From: an uncultured Vicinamibacterales bacterium
GTDB taxonomy: Bacteria > Acidobacteriota > Vicinamibacteria > Vicinamibacterales > UBA8438
Assembly (NCBI GenBank): GCA_958295905.1
Contig: OY282382.1
Span: 3,558,001-3,622,000, forward strand
Reading direction: 5' to 3'
DNA: 64,000 nt
Below the pieces are notes generated by a model, which worked only from the letters and a program-made list of their open reading frames with translations, was not told where the DNA came from and searched no databases. Within the stretch, counting starts at the first letter, position 1. Each line of letters begins with the position of its first letter. Shown in pieces: positions 43,245 through 52,315 of the stretch. A program made the position numbers and the translations under genes.

Positions 43245-44437
43245 TGGGTGCCGCGGGCGACCGCGCACGGGTCCCGGAGATCATCGCGGGCGACGCACGC
43301 GCCGCCGCCTCGACGGGCGTCCTGCCGTACCAGCAGATCAAGGCGCTCATCCGCGACGGCCGCATCACCGCGGCCGAGCCGCCGGCGGACGACCAGATTC
43401 AGCCGGCGAGCCTCGATTTGCGGCTGGGCGCGGTCGCCTACCGCCTGCAGGCGAGCTTCCTGCCGGGCCACAGCTCCACGGTGGCGCGCAAGCTGGACGC
43501 GCTGTCCATGGCCGAGCTGGACCTGTCGACGCCGACGGTGCTCGAGAAGGGGTGCGTCTATCTGGCGCCGCTGATGGAGAGCGTACAGCTTCCGCGCGGG
43601 TTGTCGGCGAAGGCCAATCCGAAGAGCACGACGGGCCGGCTCGACGTCTTCACGCGGTTGATCACCGACCACGGCAGCGAGTTCGAGCGGGTGCCGGACG
43701 GCCATTCGGGGCCGCTGTTCGCGGAGATCGTCCCGCGGACGTTCTCGGTCATCGTGCAGCAGGGCGTGCGGCTGTCGCAGCTTCGGTTCGTGCGGGGGAA
43801 GCCGCCGCCGCCGGCCAGCCTGCTGGAACGCCTGGACGCCGCGGAGAACCTGATCTACCTGGATGACGACGGTCCGGCCCCCGCGGAGATCCAGAAGGTG
43901 TCGGTCAACCTCGGGGGCAGGGACGCGACGGACGTCGTTGCTTACCGGGGCCGGAAGAACGCGCCCCTCATCGACATGCGCCGGGTGGATCATTACGATC
44001 CCGCCGTCTTCTGGGACCCCATCAGGAGCCCCCCCGACGGCCGGCTGATCCTGAATCCCGGCGACTTCTACATCCTGGGTTCGCGCGAGCGCGTGGTCGT
44101 GCCGCCGGACTGCGCGGCGGAGATGGTGCCGTTCGATCCGTCCGTCGGCGAGTTCAGGATTCACTACGCGGGCTTTTTCGACCCGGGGTTCGGGTACGGG
44201 GAGAGCGCCAAGGGAACCCGGGTGGTGCTGGAGGTGCGGGCGCACGAGGTGCCGTTCGTCATTGAGCACGGTCAGGTGGTCGGCCGGGTCGTCTACAGCC
44301 GGCTCCTGGACGTCCCGGAGAAGATCTACGGTGCGTCGATCGGCTCGTCGTACCAGCGGCAGGGGCTGGCCCTGAGCAAACAGTTTCGCCGCGCGGCGGC
44401 GAGGCCGGAAATCGTCACAAGGAGGAACGGAAGATGA
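43244..44437 (+). CDS. dcd: 2'-deoxycytidine 5'-triphosphate deaminase, two-domain type
   Basis: The 397-residue protein starts at ATG 43244 with GGAGG upstream; GTG 43241 is an alternative. It belongs to the long, duplicated-domain dCTP deaminase group known from alphaproteobacteria and others. The first half has DDQIQPASLDLRLG and AKANPKSTTGRLDVFTRLITD; the second has LILNPGDFYILGSRERVVVP, the AGFFDPGFGYG segment and VLEVRAHEVPFVIEHGQVVG. The reaction deaminates dCTP to dUTP for thymidylate synthesis. The gene overlaps both neighbours by one to four bases, an unusual context between a toxin and an outer-membrane protein. Confidence 0.9.
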   Translation: MGAAGDRARVPEIIAGDARAAASTGVLPYQQIKALIRDGRITAAEPPADDQIQPASLDLRLGAVAYRLQASFLPGHSSTVARKLDALSMAELDLSTPTVLEKGCVYLAPLMESVQLPRGLSAKANPKSTTGRLDVFTRLITDHGSEFERVPDGHSGPLFAEIVPRTFSVIVQQGVRLSQLRFVRGKPPPPASLLERLDAAENLIYLDDDGPAPAEIQKVSVNLGGRDATDVVAYRGRKNAPLIDMRRVDHYDPAVFWDPIRSPPDGRLILNPGDFYILGSRERVVVPPDCAAEMVPFDPSVGEFRIHYAGFFDPGFGYGESAKGTRVVLEVRAHEVPFVIEHGQVVGRVVYSRLLDVPEKIYGASIGSSYQRQGLALSKQFRRAAARPEIVTRRNGR

Positions 44438-45375
44438 CTCGATGGATCGCGTGCGTGTTGGCGTTGGCGACGCTCTGCCTGCTCTGTCCGGCCCGCGCGG
44501 GCTGGGCGCAGGAGCGCAGGCTCGGACCCTACATGGGCATCGAGCAGGGGGCGACCGTGGCGCGCACGCTGAGCGCGCCGCTGACGGGCAACAGCCAGCC
44601 GACGCGGTGCGATACTCTGCTGTACGCTGCGGGCGTTCCTTCGGGCACGGACTGCCCGGCCAGTTCTCCGCGCGAGATCTACAACACCGAGTTCGATCTG
44701 GGCGCCGGGTTCGCGGCGGGCGTCGCGGCCGGCTACGGCTGGCGCCGGGTTCGCGTCGAAGTGGAGTACCTGAACCAGCACCAGGGGGCGACTTCGTCTC
44801 TCATCTACGCCGGGGGGGATTTGGTCGCGGCCGGCAAAACCGGGGAGTGGAACGATAGCGCCCCGCCGTTCGCGCGGGTGTCCGACGTCCGCGCCCACCA
44901 GTTCTTCGCAAACGTCTACTTCGACGCTGCGAACGGGTCGCGCTGGACTCCTTACGTCGGCGCCGGCGTCGGCGCGGCGCGCACCAGCCTCGGCTACGGG
45001 AACCGTTACGTACGCAAGACGCTTGCGCAGGGGTTCTTTCCGACCGGCGGCGTCGATCCGCTGACCGGCGCGGACGTGCCCGACTGGCAGCGCATCGCCG
45101 CCGGCACCGTCAGCGCCGTGGAGACGGAGATCAGCAAGACACACCTTGGCGGCCAAGCGCTCGGCGGCATCGACTACGAGCTGACGGAACGCGTTTCCTT
45201 GGGCGTCAAGGCGCGCTGGGTGTGGTTCGCCCCGATCGAGGAGGAGTTCGTCTGGGACCTCGTCCGCAGCCATGAGCCGGTGCTCGCCGACGGCGTCACG
45301 CCCTATACCCTCGGGCTGAAACTCGACGGCTTCCAGCACGTCGGCGTCACCTTCGGGCTCAAGTACCGCTTCTGA
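44434..45375 (+). CDS. Outer-membrane beta-barrel protein
   Basis: The 313-residue protein starts at ATG 44434, overlapping the dcd stop as ATGA, behind AAGGAGG. The signal peptide ends near RAGWAQE. Alternating hydrophobic strands with glycine turns (AAGVAAGYGWRRVRVEVEYL, TPYVGAGVGAARTSLGYG, ERVSLGVKARWVWF) and a terminal aromatic residue in GVTFGLKYRF mark an OmpA/OmpW-like barrel. One disulfide is possible (C near 59, C near 73). No partner in the operon hints at the transported molecule. Confidence 0.82.
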   Translation: MTRWIACVLALATLCLLCPARAGWAQERRLGPYMGIEQGATVARTLSAPLTGNSQPTRCDTLLYAAGVPSGTDCPASSPREIYNTEFDLGAGFAAGVAAGYGWRRVRVEVEYLNQHQGATSSLIYAGGDLVAAGKTGEWNDSAPPFARVSDVRAHQFFANVYFDAANGSRWTPYVGAGVGAARTSLGYGNRYVRKTLAQGFFPTGGVDPLTGADVPDWQRIAAGTVSAVETEISKTHLGGQALGGIDYELTERVSLGVKARWVWFAPIEEEFVWDLVRSHEPVLADGVTPYTLGLKLDGFQHVGVTFGLKYRF

Positions 45376-45594
45376 GCCGGGCATCGACAGCCGGCGGCAA
45401 GCGATGCATGCCGGCGGCAACAGGAGCGGCGGACCACCTGCGGGAAACGAAGACGCCTCGAACGCGTGGCCGCGCACCGGCATCGGCCGGTCGAGCACGT
45501 CCGAGAGCGTGCGGACGTTGCCGATCCACGACAGCGCCGCGATGGCGTCCGGCGACGACCTCGCGGCGCTGCTGGCGGCCGTCCGCGCCCGCAG

Positions 45595-45879
45595 ATGACC
45601 CCGGAAGTGACCCCGGAAGTGACCGGGGAAGTTACCCCGGAAGTTCGACTGCTGAGAGCGGTGTCCGGTGAAATGACCAGACAGCACCTCCAGGAATTAC
45701 TTGATCTGAAAAATGATGAACATTTCCGCAAATCCTATCTGCTCCCCGCTCTTCAGGCCGGCCTGATCGAAATGACCATCCCGGACAAGCCGCGCAGCAG
45801 CAAGCAGCGCTACCGCCTGACCCCCGCGGGAAGCGAGTACCTGAAGCGAATCGGGCTCTCCTCAAACGAGTGTGGGTAG
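45595..45879 (+). pseudogene. Isolated winged-helix C-terminal domain of a Fic or AlbA-type protein
   Basis: From ATG 45595 the 94-residue frame reads MTPEVTPEVTGEVTPEVRLL, then SGEMTRQHLQELLDLKNDEH, FRKSYLLPALQAGLIEMTIP and DKPRSSKQRYRLTPAGSEYL. This is the C-terminal winged-helix module of many Fic-domain proteins and AlbA_2-type ATP-binding regulators, including their TPEVTPEV linker. The N-terminal catalytic part is absent, so it is probably a truncated gene; a free-standing small regulator is possible. The preceding 220 bp hold nothing else clear, except that GACCTCGCGGCGCTGCTGGC at 45556 recurs inside the next gene at 46200. Confidence 0.6.
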
Positions 45880-46033
45880 GGGCGCGCCGATCAGCGGGTC
45901 GGCGAGGGATGCTGGCGGCGCAGGCGGCCTCGGGGTTGAGCGGTCATGGTGTTCACCTGACTGGTGGCGGACAGGCCGGCGAAATCCGCACGACCAGAGC
46001 CGGCGCGTCGCGTGGTGGCAGAATAGGCGGGAC

Positions 46034-49000
46034 ATGCCCGACGCCTCCCGCCTCCGGGCGCTGGCCGGCCGCCGCGTCCACCTGCCGGGCCACTTCGCCG
46101 GCGAAGTGACCATCGAGGGCGCCCGGCCGCTCGGCGCCGGCGCCGAACTCCGTGTCCGGCTGCCGGGCGGCGAGCTCGACGAGGCGGTGCTGTCCGGCGG
46201 CGACCTCGCGGCGCTGCTGGCGGCCGGACCGCCCACGCCCGCGGCGCGCTCGCCGGCCGACCCCGAGCAGGTCCGCCTGCTGGTCGAGTCGACCCGCATC
46301 CGGCTCGCCTGGGCCTGGGACCGGCAGTTCGCGGTGAGTCTGTCGGGCATCCGCACCCTGCCCCACCAGATCGAGGCGGTGTACCGGAAGATGCTGCCGC
46401 AGCCCCGGCTGCGGTTCCTGCTCGCCGACGACCCCGGCGCCGGCAAGACGATCATGGCCGGCCTGCTCGTCAAGGAGCTCAAGCTCCGCCAGGCGATAGA
46501 CCGCTGCCTCGTCCTGGTCCCGGCGCCGTTGACCCTCCAGTGGCAGGACGAACTGCTGCGGTTCTTCGGCGAGCCGTTCCAGATCGTCCACGCCGCGAAC
46601 GATCAGCAGCAGTTGCTCAACCTGTGGGAGCGCGAAGCGCAGGTCATCGCCTCCATCGACTACGCCAAGCAGGACGGCGTCCGGGAGCGCGTCTGGCAGC
46701 AGCGGTGGGATCTGGTCATCGTGGACGAGGCCCACAAGTGCAGCGCGTACACGAAGCGCTCGGCCGGCCGCGGCGACGAGGTGGAGCGGACCAAACGGTA
46801 CCAGCTCGCGGAGCGGCTCTCCGAGCAGTGCGACAACCTGCTGCTGCTGACCGCGACGCCCCACCACGGCGACGACGACCGCTTCGCGCACTTCATCCGC
46901 CTGCTCGACCGCGATCTGTTCCCCGAACCGCACCGCTTCGGCGACGAAGCCAAACGGGTTCGCCGCGAGATCCTGCGGCTCGGCGAGGACTGCCCGTGGT
47001 CGCTGCGCCGCCTGAAGGAAGACCTGAAGGACCTCGACGGCCGCCGGCTGTTCCCCGACCGCCACGTCCGGACCGTCAGCTTCCATCTCGGCCCGGAAGA
47101 GTACGCGGTCTACAAGGCGGTGACGGCCTACATCAACGAGTTCCTGCCGCGGGCGGCGGGCCGGCGGCAGAACAGCGTCGCGCTCGTCCGCACCGTCTTC
47201 CAGCGCCGTCTGGCCAGCTCGACCCGCGCGATCCACGAATCGCTGCTGCGCCGCCGGACGCGGCTGACGGACCTCGTCGACGAACTGGAGCGGCTGCCGC
47301 CGTCTCAGCGGGCGCGGCGGCTGGCGCAGCTCGCCGGAAGGCTGGCCGACACCGAGCAGGACGAGGACGATCTGGACGAGACCGCCCGCGACGCGCTGAT
47401 CGACGAGACGACGGCGGCGGCCGAGCTCGATCAACTCCGAACCGAAATCGCCGCGCTCGGCGACGTGGCGGCGCGGGTCGGCCGCCTCCGCGACAGCGGA
47501 CGCGACTCGAAGCTGGTGGCGTTGCGCGACTGCCTGCAACGGGCGGAGTTCCACGACCTGCAGGACGGCCGCGGCAAGCTCCTCGTCTTCACCGAGCACC
47601 GAGACACGCTGAACCACCTCCGGGAGCACCTTGCCTCGTGGGGCTATTCGACCTGCGCGATCCACGGCGGGATGAACCCGCGCGAGCGCCGGCGCGCGCA
47701 GGAGGAGTTCCGGACGAGCCGGCAGATCTGCGTGGCGACGGAGGCGGCCGGCGAAGGCATCAACCTCCAGTTCTGCCACCTGATGGTCAATTACGACCTG
47801 CCCTGGAACCCGACCCGCCTGGAGCAGCGCCTGGGCCGCATCCACCGCATCGGGCAGTCCCGCGACGTATACGCCTTCAACTTCGTCGCGACCTCCTCGG
47901 AGGACGGCCAGCCGGTCATCGAGGGACGCATCCTGGAGCGGCTGCTGAACAAGCTGGACCTGATGCGGAACGCGCTCGGCGACCGGGTGTTCGACGTCGT
48001 GGGCGAAGTGCTGTCGCTGAACCGGATCAACCTGCCGGACATGCTCCGCGACGTGGCGTACGACCCGCGCCGGCTCGACGACTACCTCGACGCCATCGAC
48101 CGGATCGATCCGCAGCAGCTCGACCTGTACGAAGAGGCCACCGGCATCGCCCTGGCGCGGGGGCAGGTCGACTTCTCCTCCGCCGCTCGATCGAATTTGG
48201 AAGCGGAGGAGCGGCGGCTGATGCCGCGCTACGTCGAGGCCCATTTCCTGAACGCGGCGCGCGCCGTCGGGCTGCGCGCCGAGGCGCGTGCGGACGGGCT
48301 GTGGCGGGTGGAGCACGTGCTCGCCGATCTCCGCTCCGACCGGCTCGCCTCCGTCCGGCGTCTCGGGAAGCCGGACGCCGGCTACCGGAAGCTGACGTTC
48401 TACAAGGAGCACCTGGAACAGGACCGGCATCTCGACGCGGTGCTGATCGGTCCCGGACACCCGCTGTACGGCGCGCTGGACGAGCGGCTGCGGGAACGCC
48501 TGCGCGCGATCGCTGGACAGGCGGCGGTGTACGTGGATTCCGCGGCCGACGCGCCGTATCGGCTGCATTTCCACGAGATCGCGGTCCGCGGCCAGACCGC
48601 CGGCGGCGAGGCGGCGACCATCCACGCCGAGCTCGTGGCCGTGCGGGAGGACACCGGTGACGACGTCGCCGGCGCCGATCGGTTCCACGTCGTCCCCGCG
48701 GATCTGCTCATCGACCTGCCGGCGCATCCGCGCCCGCCCGCGGCGCTGCCCGCGTTCGACCACCAACCGGTCAGCGACTACGTGAAGTCCGCCGTGCAGA
48801 TGGACCGCCGGGAAGCGTCACGGATCGAGCGCGGCCGGTACGCCGACGTCGCGCGCGACTACCTGGAACGGTCGTTCGACGCCCGGGTGAAGGCCGCGCA
48901 GAACCGGGTCATGGGGCTGCGGGCGCGCGAAGCGACGGACCCCGAGGTGGCCCTGGCGCGGCAGCGCGCCGAGCTCGATCTCGAAGATCTCGAGCGCACG

Positions 49001-49603
49001 CGGACGGCACGTCTGGCCGGCGTCGAACGGCTCCGTATCGCCCGCCACGGTCCGGTGCGTCACGTCGCCAGCTGCCTCGTGCTGCCGCCCGACGCCGCCC
49101 CGGCCGGCGCGTCCGAACCGGCGGGGGAGCCGGACGCGGCGCTGAAGCGCCGCATCGAGCTGGCCGCCGAGGACGTGGTCGTCGCCTGGGAGGAGGGCCA
49201 GGGACGCGAGTGCGAGCGGGTCGGCCACCAGAAGATCGGCTTCGACGTCCGCAGCCTCGCGCCGCCCGATCCGCAGACCGGATACCGCGACCCGGCCGCC
49301 GGCGTGCGCCGGATCGAAGTCAAGGGCCGCCGGCGCGGCCAGCCGTTGCGCCTGACCACCAACGAGTGGTACAAGGCGCAGCAGCTCGGCGACACCTACT
49401 GGCTGTACGTCGTCTGGGACCCGCTGGACGCCCCCGATCCGGTCCCGCTGATGGTCCGCAATCCCGCCGCGCGCCTCGACCACGCGAAGAAGGAGGTCGT
49501 GGCCGCCCGCTACTACGACCTGCCGGCCGCCGCGGTCGAGCAGGCGGCGCGGGAGCAGGGGACCGAGCGGGGCGGGGTCGGCGGCGGTGCGGCGGCGCGT
49601 TGA
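46034..49603 (+). CDS. SNF2-family helicase with C-terminal DUF3883
   Basis: The 1189-residue protein starts at ATG 46034. The SNF2 ATPase core has Walker A ADDPGAGKTIM (131-141), DEAH in VIVDEAHKC (231-234), LLTATPHHGD, and helicase-C motifs VFTEHRDTLNHL, CAIHGGMNPRER and TEAAGEGINLQF...RLGRIHRIGQ. The C-terminus (about 1040-1180) is a DUF3883 domain, VGHQKIGFDVRS...RRIEVKGRRRGQ...LTTNEWYKAQQLG, seen in many restriction-like proteins. Helicases of this type are linked to type 3 BREX (BrxHII) and DISARM-like loci. It would translocate on or remodel DNA in phage defence. It leads the defence island. Confidence 0.9.
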   Translation: MPDASRLRALAGRRVHLPGHFAGEVTIEGARPLGAGAELRVRLPGGELDEAVLSGGDLAALLAAGPPTPAARSPADPEQVRLLVESTRIRLAWAWDRQFAVSLSGIRTLPHQIEAVYRKMLPQPRLRFLLADDPGAGKTIMAGLLVKELKLRQAIDRCLVLVPAPLTLQWQDELLRFFGEPFQIVHAANDQQQLLNLWEREAQVIASIDYAKQDGVRERVWQQRWDLVIVDEAHKCSAYTKRSAGRGDEVERTKRYQLAERLSEQCDNLLLLTATPHHGDDDRFAHFIRLLDRDLFPEPHRFGDEAKRVRREILRLGEDCPWSLRRLKEDLKDLDGRRLFPDRHVRTVSFHLGPEEYAVYKAVTAYINEFLPRAAGRRQNSVALVRTVFQRRLASSTRAIHESLLRRRTRLTDLVDELERLPPSQRARRLAQLAGRLADTEQDEDDLDETARDALIDETTAAAELDQLRTEIAALGDVAARVGRLRDSGRDSKLVALRDCLQRAEFHDLQDGRGKLLVFTEHRDTLNHLREHLASWGYSTCAIHGGMNPRERRRAQEEFRTSRQICVATEAAGEGINLQFCHLMVNYDLPWNPTRLEQRLGRIHRIGQSRDVYAFNFVATSSEDGQPVIEGRILERLLNKLDLMRNALGDRVFDVVGEVLSLNRINLPDMLRDVAYDPRRLDDYLDAIDRIDPQQLDLYEEATGIALARGQVDFSSAARSNLEAEERRLMPRYVEAHFLNAARAVGLRAEARADGLWRVEHVLADLRSDRLASVRRLGKPDAGYRKLTFYKEHLEQDRHLDAVLIGPGHPLYGALDERLRERLRAIAGQAAVYVDSAADAPYRLHFHEIAVRGQTAGGEAATIHAELVAVREDTGDDVAGADRFHVVPADLLIDLPAHPRPPAALPAFDHQPVSDYVKSAVQMDRREASRIERGRYADVARDYLERSFDARVKAAQNRVMGLRAREATDPEVALARQRAELDLEDLERTRTARLAGVERLRIARHGPVRHVASCLVLPPDAAPAGASEPAGEPDAALKRRIELAAEDVVVAWEEGQGRECERVGHQKIGFDVRSLAPPDPQTGYRDPAAGVRRIEVKGRRRGQPLRLTTNEWYKAQQLGDTYWLYVVWDPLDAPDPVPLMVRNPAARLDHAKKEVVAARYYDLPAAAVEQAAREQGTERGGVGGGAAAR

Positions 49604-49750
49604 CGTGGCGTTCATGCTGCACTATCGTCATGGGCGCACGACCCTGAAGAGCCAGGACGACGAATGTTGCCATCACGCGGCCTGACGGTTCGCGGTGTTT
49701 GCGGATAAGGCCGACGACGCTATCCTTATCAAGTTTTCGATGAGGTCGCA

Positions 49751-52228
49751 TTGATAGATCCAAAATTCACCGAGGCGTTTCGGGATACGCTTTTTTCCGG
49801 CAAGTATAACTTGTTGTTAGGATCTGGTGTTTCCCTGAATAGCTGTGACGGCCGTGGAAGACCTTTGCGCGGCACAGATCAGCTACGACGGGATATATGC
49901 AACGTGACCGAAATAAACAGTGCGACATCCCTTCCTCGCGCATATGCGTTATTGACGCCCCAGCAGCGCCAATCCGAGCTAGTCGATAGGTACTCGCGTT
50001 GTAAACCGGGTAAGGAACTTTTATCCCTGCGTCAGTTTCTTTGGAAGCGTGTTTTTACATTCAACATAGACGACGTCATTGAAAACATTTACCGTTATAG
50101 CGATAGCGCTCAGAAACTGGTGACTCTAAATTTTAATTCTGCTTTCGAGCCTGATACGGAAAAATCTGAATTGCAATGTATTCACCTGCACGGTCATGTA
50201 AAGCAATACCAAGCAGGGTTTGTTTTCTCCCACAATGAATATGCACGTACAATGCAAGGAAACAATCCGTGGATGTTTCTATTGTCTGAACTACTGCCGT
50301 CTGAATCGTTCATCATCGCCGGGACGTCTCTCGATGAAATAGATCTTGAATACTACTTGGCTCGACGCACGTCAAGCACACCTCGCCGGGGACGTGGACC
50401 ATCTTTGTTGGTAGAGCCGAATCCGGATGCTGCAACGCAGGCAGATTGCAAGAAATATGACTTGACTCTAGTTAAGGCTGAATTCGGTCAATTCTTGACC
50501 TGGATTTCGAAGACATTTCCCGAGCGCCCTTCAGTACGTGGGCTCATCGTCCCACCGGCAGTGAATTTGTTTCGATCTGAAATTCCTCAAAAAACTCTCT
50601 TGCGCTTCTTCAGCGATTTTGCTCTCGTCCAAACTAAAGCCATAGCGGAAGACGCCACGCCTAGGGCATACATGTACGGCGCGGAACCGACATGGTCTGA
50701 CATTCGTGAACACCTTGACGTAGAACGCAGTGCGAACCAAGTTGCGACGGACTGGCTTACCAATTGGGTTAAGCGGCCTTCTACGGACGAGCGCGTACTG
50801 CTGATTTTGGACGGTCCGGCAACCGGCAAAAGTACGCTGCTGAAACGAGTAGGGCATGACTTGGCATCACTTGGTAAAGTTGTTTTTTACATTCGAACAC
50901 TAGCCAAGATCGACGTCCGCACCGCCGTACGTTGCTTGCAGCAACGGACTTCTCCTTCCATTATCCTCGGTGATAATTTCGCCGATTGCGCCGAACAAAT
51001 TCGCGATCTGTTGGAGAGAATCGGATCAAACACAGACGTAGCCTTTGTGGGCGTTGAACGCGCATATAGAAAAGATCACATTGATGTTGTTATGTCTGAT
51101 GTTCCTATGACTGTGGAGCGGCTTGGCAATCCGACGACAAGCGAACTGAATCAGTTGCTTGAAAAATATAGAAGCTCTGGCCTTATTGCCAATAGAAACT
51201 TAGTCAAGAATCGCCAACGCGCAATTGGTGCCTTGCGAGGCGAACCTATTGCCGTGGCTGTTTGTCGTATTCTCAACGATTACCGGCCATTGGATCGAAT
51301 AGTTGACTCTATATGGGACGCTGCCAATGAAAAACAACGCATGGTCTATCTTTCGTGCGCACTAGCGCACCATTGCCACGCTGCCGGCGTCAGGCGATCC
51401 GTCCTACAGATGATTGCGGGATCTGATTTTTCAGTTGATAGTTTGCTGGGAGAGGAATGTCCGCTTCCACTTGCTTTTCATCCATCTGACGATGATTTTT
51501 TGCTTCCTCAGAGCGTGGTCGTTGCAGAACGTGTTCTGGCTCGTATTTCAAAACGGAAGCGAGATTTGACAATCGACGTGTTTACAAGCCTTGCAAAGAA
51601 CATTGCGCCGCGTGTGAATCGTGCAGCAGTCAGGATGCGTACTCCCGATGCGCGTCTTGCTGGACGCCTTTTTGACGGCGACAAGATCGTTCGACCTCTT
51701 CTGGCAGCGCACTCCGAGGATTTCTATATTGCTGCAAAGGATGCCTGGGAGTGGAACTCTCGATATTGGGAACAACGAGCCTTGTTGATTGCGGACCGAG
51801 ATATAAAAACGGCTCTTCAGTTTGCTCGCCACGCCGTTGCCATCGAAGAGCATCCTTTTCCCCTGACTACGCTGGGTACTGTATTGTTGAAGCACTTGGA
51901 TAGTTGTGTGAAGACCGATAGAGCCTCGATATTTTCGGAAGCATTCTCTGTGCTTAACCAAGCAATATCAATAGAGGCAAACAACGCAAGAATAACGGCA
52001 AAGCCATTTTCTATCCTCTTTGCTGGAACATCTAAGTTTATTGAAAATGGAGGTAGTCTGACTCATGAGCAACACAACACGATTCGTAACCATGCCGACG
52101 ACGCGCGATTCCGTTACGGTGACGATGCTGGGATCGCGGCGGCAATAAGGAGCTTGGATTCTCGTATGCAATCTCGAATGAAATCTCGAATGAAATTTCC
52201 CTCGCCAAGTTGGTTGGATGGCAAGTGA
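49751..52228 (+). CDS. SIR2-STAND NTPase, probable NADase defence sensor
   Basis: The 825-residue protein starts at TTG 49751 with GAGG five bases upstream. The N-terminal SIR2-like domain has LLLGSGVSLNS (21-31), TFNIDDVIENIY, IHLHGHVK and IAGTSLDEIDLEYY, the NAD-binding and catalytic positions. A P-loop NTPase follows, LILDGPATGKSTLL at about 350, and the C-terminal half is helical without clear repeats. SIR2 fused to STAND modules is known from Avs5-type and related anti-phage proteins that deplete NAD on sensing phage protein. Base composition is visibly AT-richer and codon use differs from both neighbours, so the gene was probably acquired separately. Confidence 0.85.
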   Translation: MIDPKFTEAFRDTLFSGKYNLLLGSGVSLNSCDGRGRPLRGTDQLRRDICNVTEINSATSLPRAYALLTPQQRQSELVDRYSRCKPGKELLSLRQFLWKRVFTFNIDDVIENIYRYSDSAQKLVTLNFNSAFEPDTEKSELQCIHLHGHVKQYQAGFVFSHNEYARTMQGNNPWMFLLSELLPSESFIIAGTSLDEIDLEYYLARRTSSTPRRGRGPSLLVEPNPDAATQADCKKYDLTLVKAEFGQFLTWISKTFPERPSVRGLIVPPAVNLFRSEIPQKTLLRFFSDFALVQTKAIAEDATPRAYMYGAEPTWSDIREHLDVERSANQVATDWLTNWVKRPSTDERVLLILDGPATGKSTLLKRVGHDLASLGKVVFYIRTLAKIDVRTAVRCLQQRTSPSIILGDNFADCAEQIRDLLERIGSNTDVAFVGVERAYRKDHIDVVMSDVPMTVERLGNPTTSELNQLLEKYRSSGLIANRNLVKNRQRAIGALRGEPIAVAVCRILNDYRPLDRIVDSIWDAANEKQRMVYLSCALAHHCHAAGVRRSVLQMIAGSDFSVDSLLGEECPLPLAFHPSDDDFLLPQSVVVAERVLARISKRKRDLTIDVFTSLAKNIAPRVNRAAVRMRTPDARLAGRLFDGDKIVRPLLAAHSEDFYIAAKDAWEWNSRYWEQRALLIADRDIKTALQFARHAVAIEEHPFPLTTLGTVLLKHLDSCVKTDRASIFSEAFSVLNQAISIEANNARITAKPFSILFAGTSKFIENGGSLTHEQHNTIRNHADDARFRYGDDAGIAAAIRSLDSRMQSRMKSRMKFPSPSWLDGK

Positions 52229-52315
52229 TGCCAGGGTGGCGAAGAATCCGACGCAATTTCTCGAAGAAGTGGGTTGCTTGGACGACCGCTCATGTGACAC
52301 CGCTCGGCGGTGTGG

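Noticed and set aside
45953-48766. A 937-codon minus-strand frame opposite the SNF2 helicase
   Set aside because: Its composition is typical of antisense to GC-rich coding sequence, and the plus strand has intact helicase motifs throughout.
49751-52228. The low-GC stretch as a prophage segment
   Set aside because: It is a single SIR2-STAND gene with no integrase, structural or lysis genes near it.
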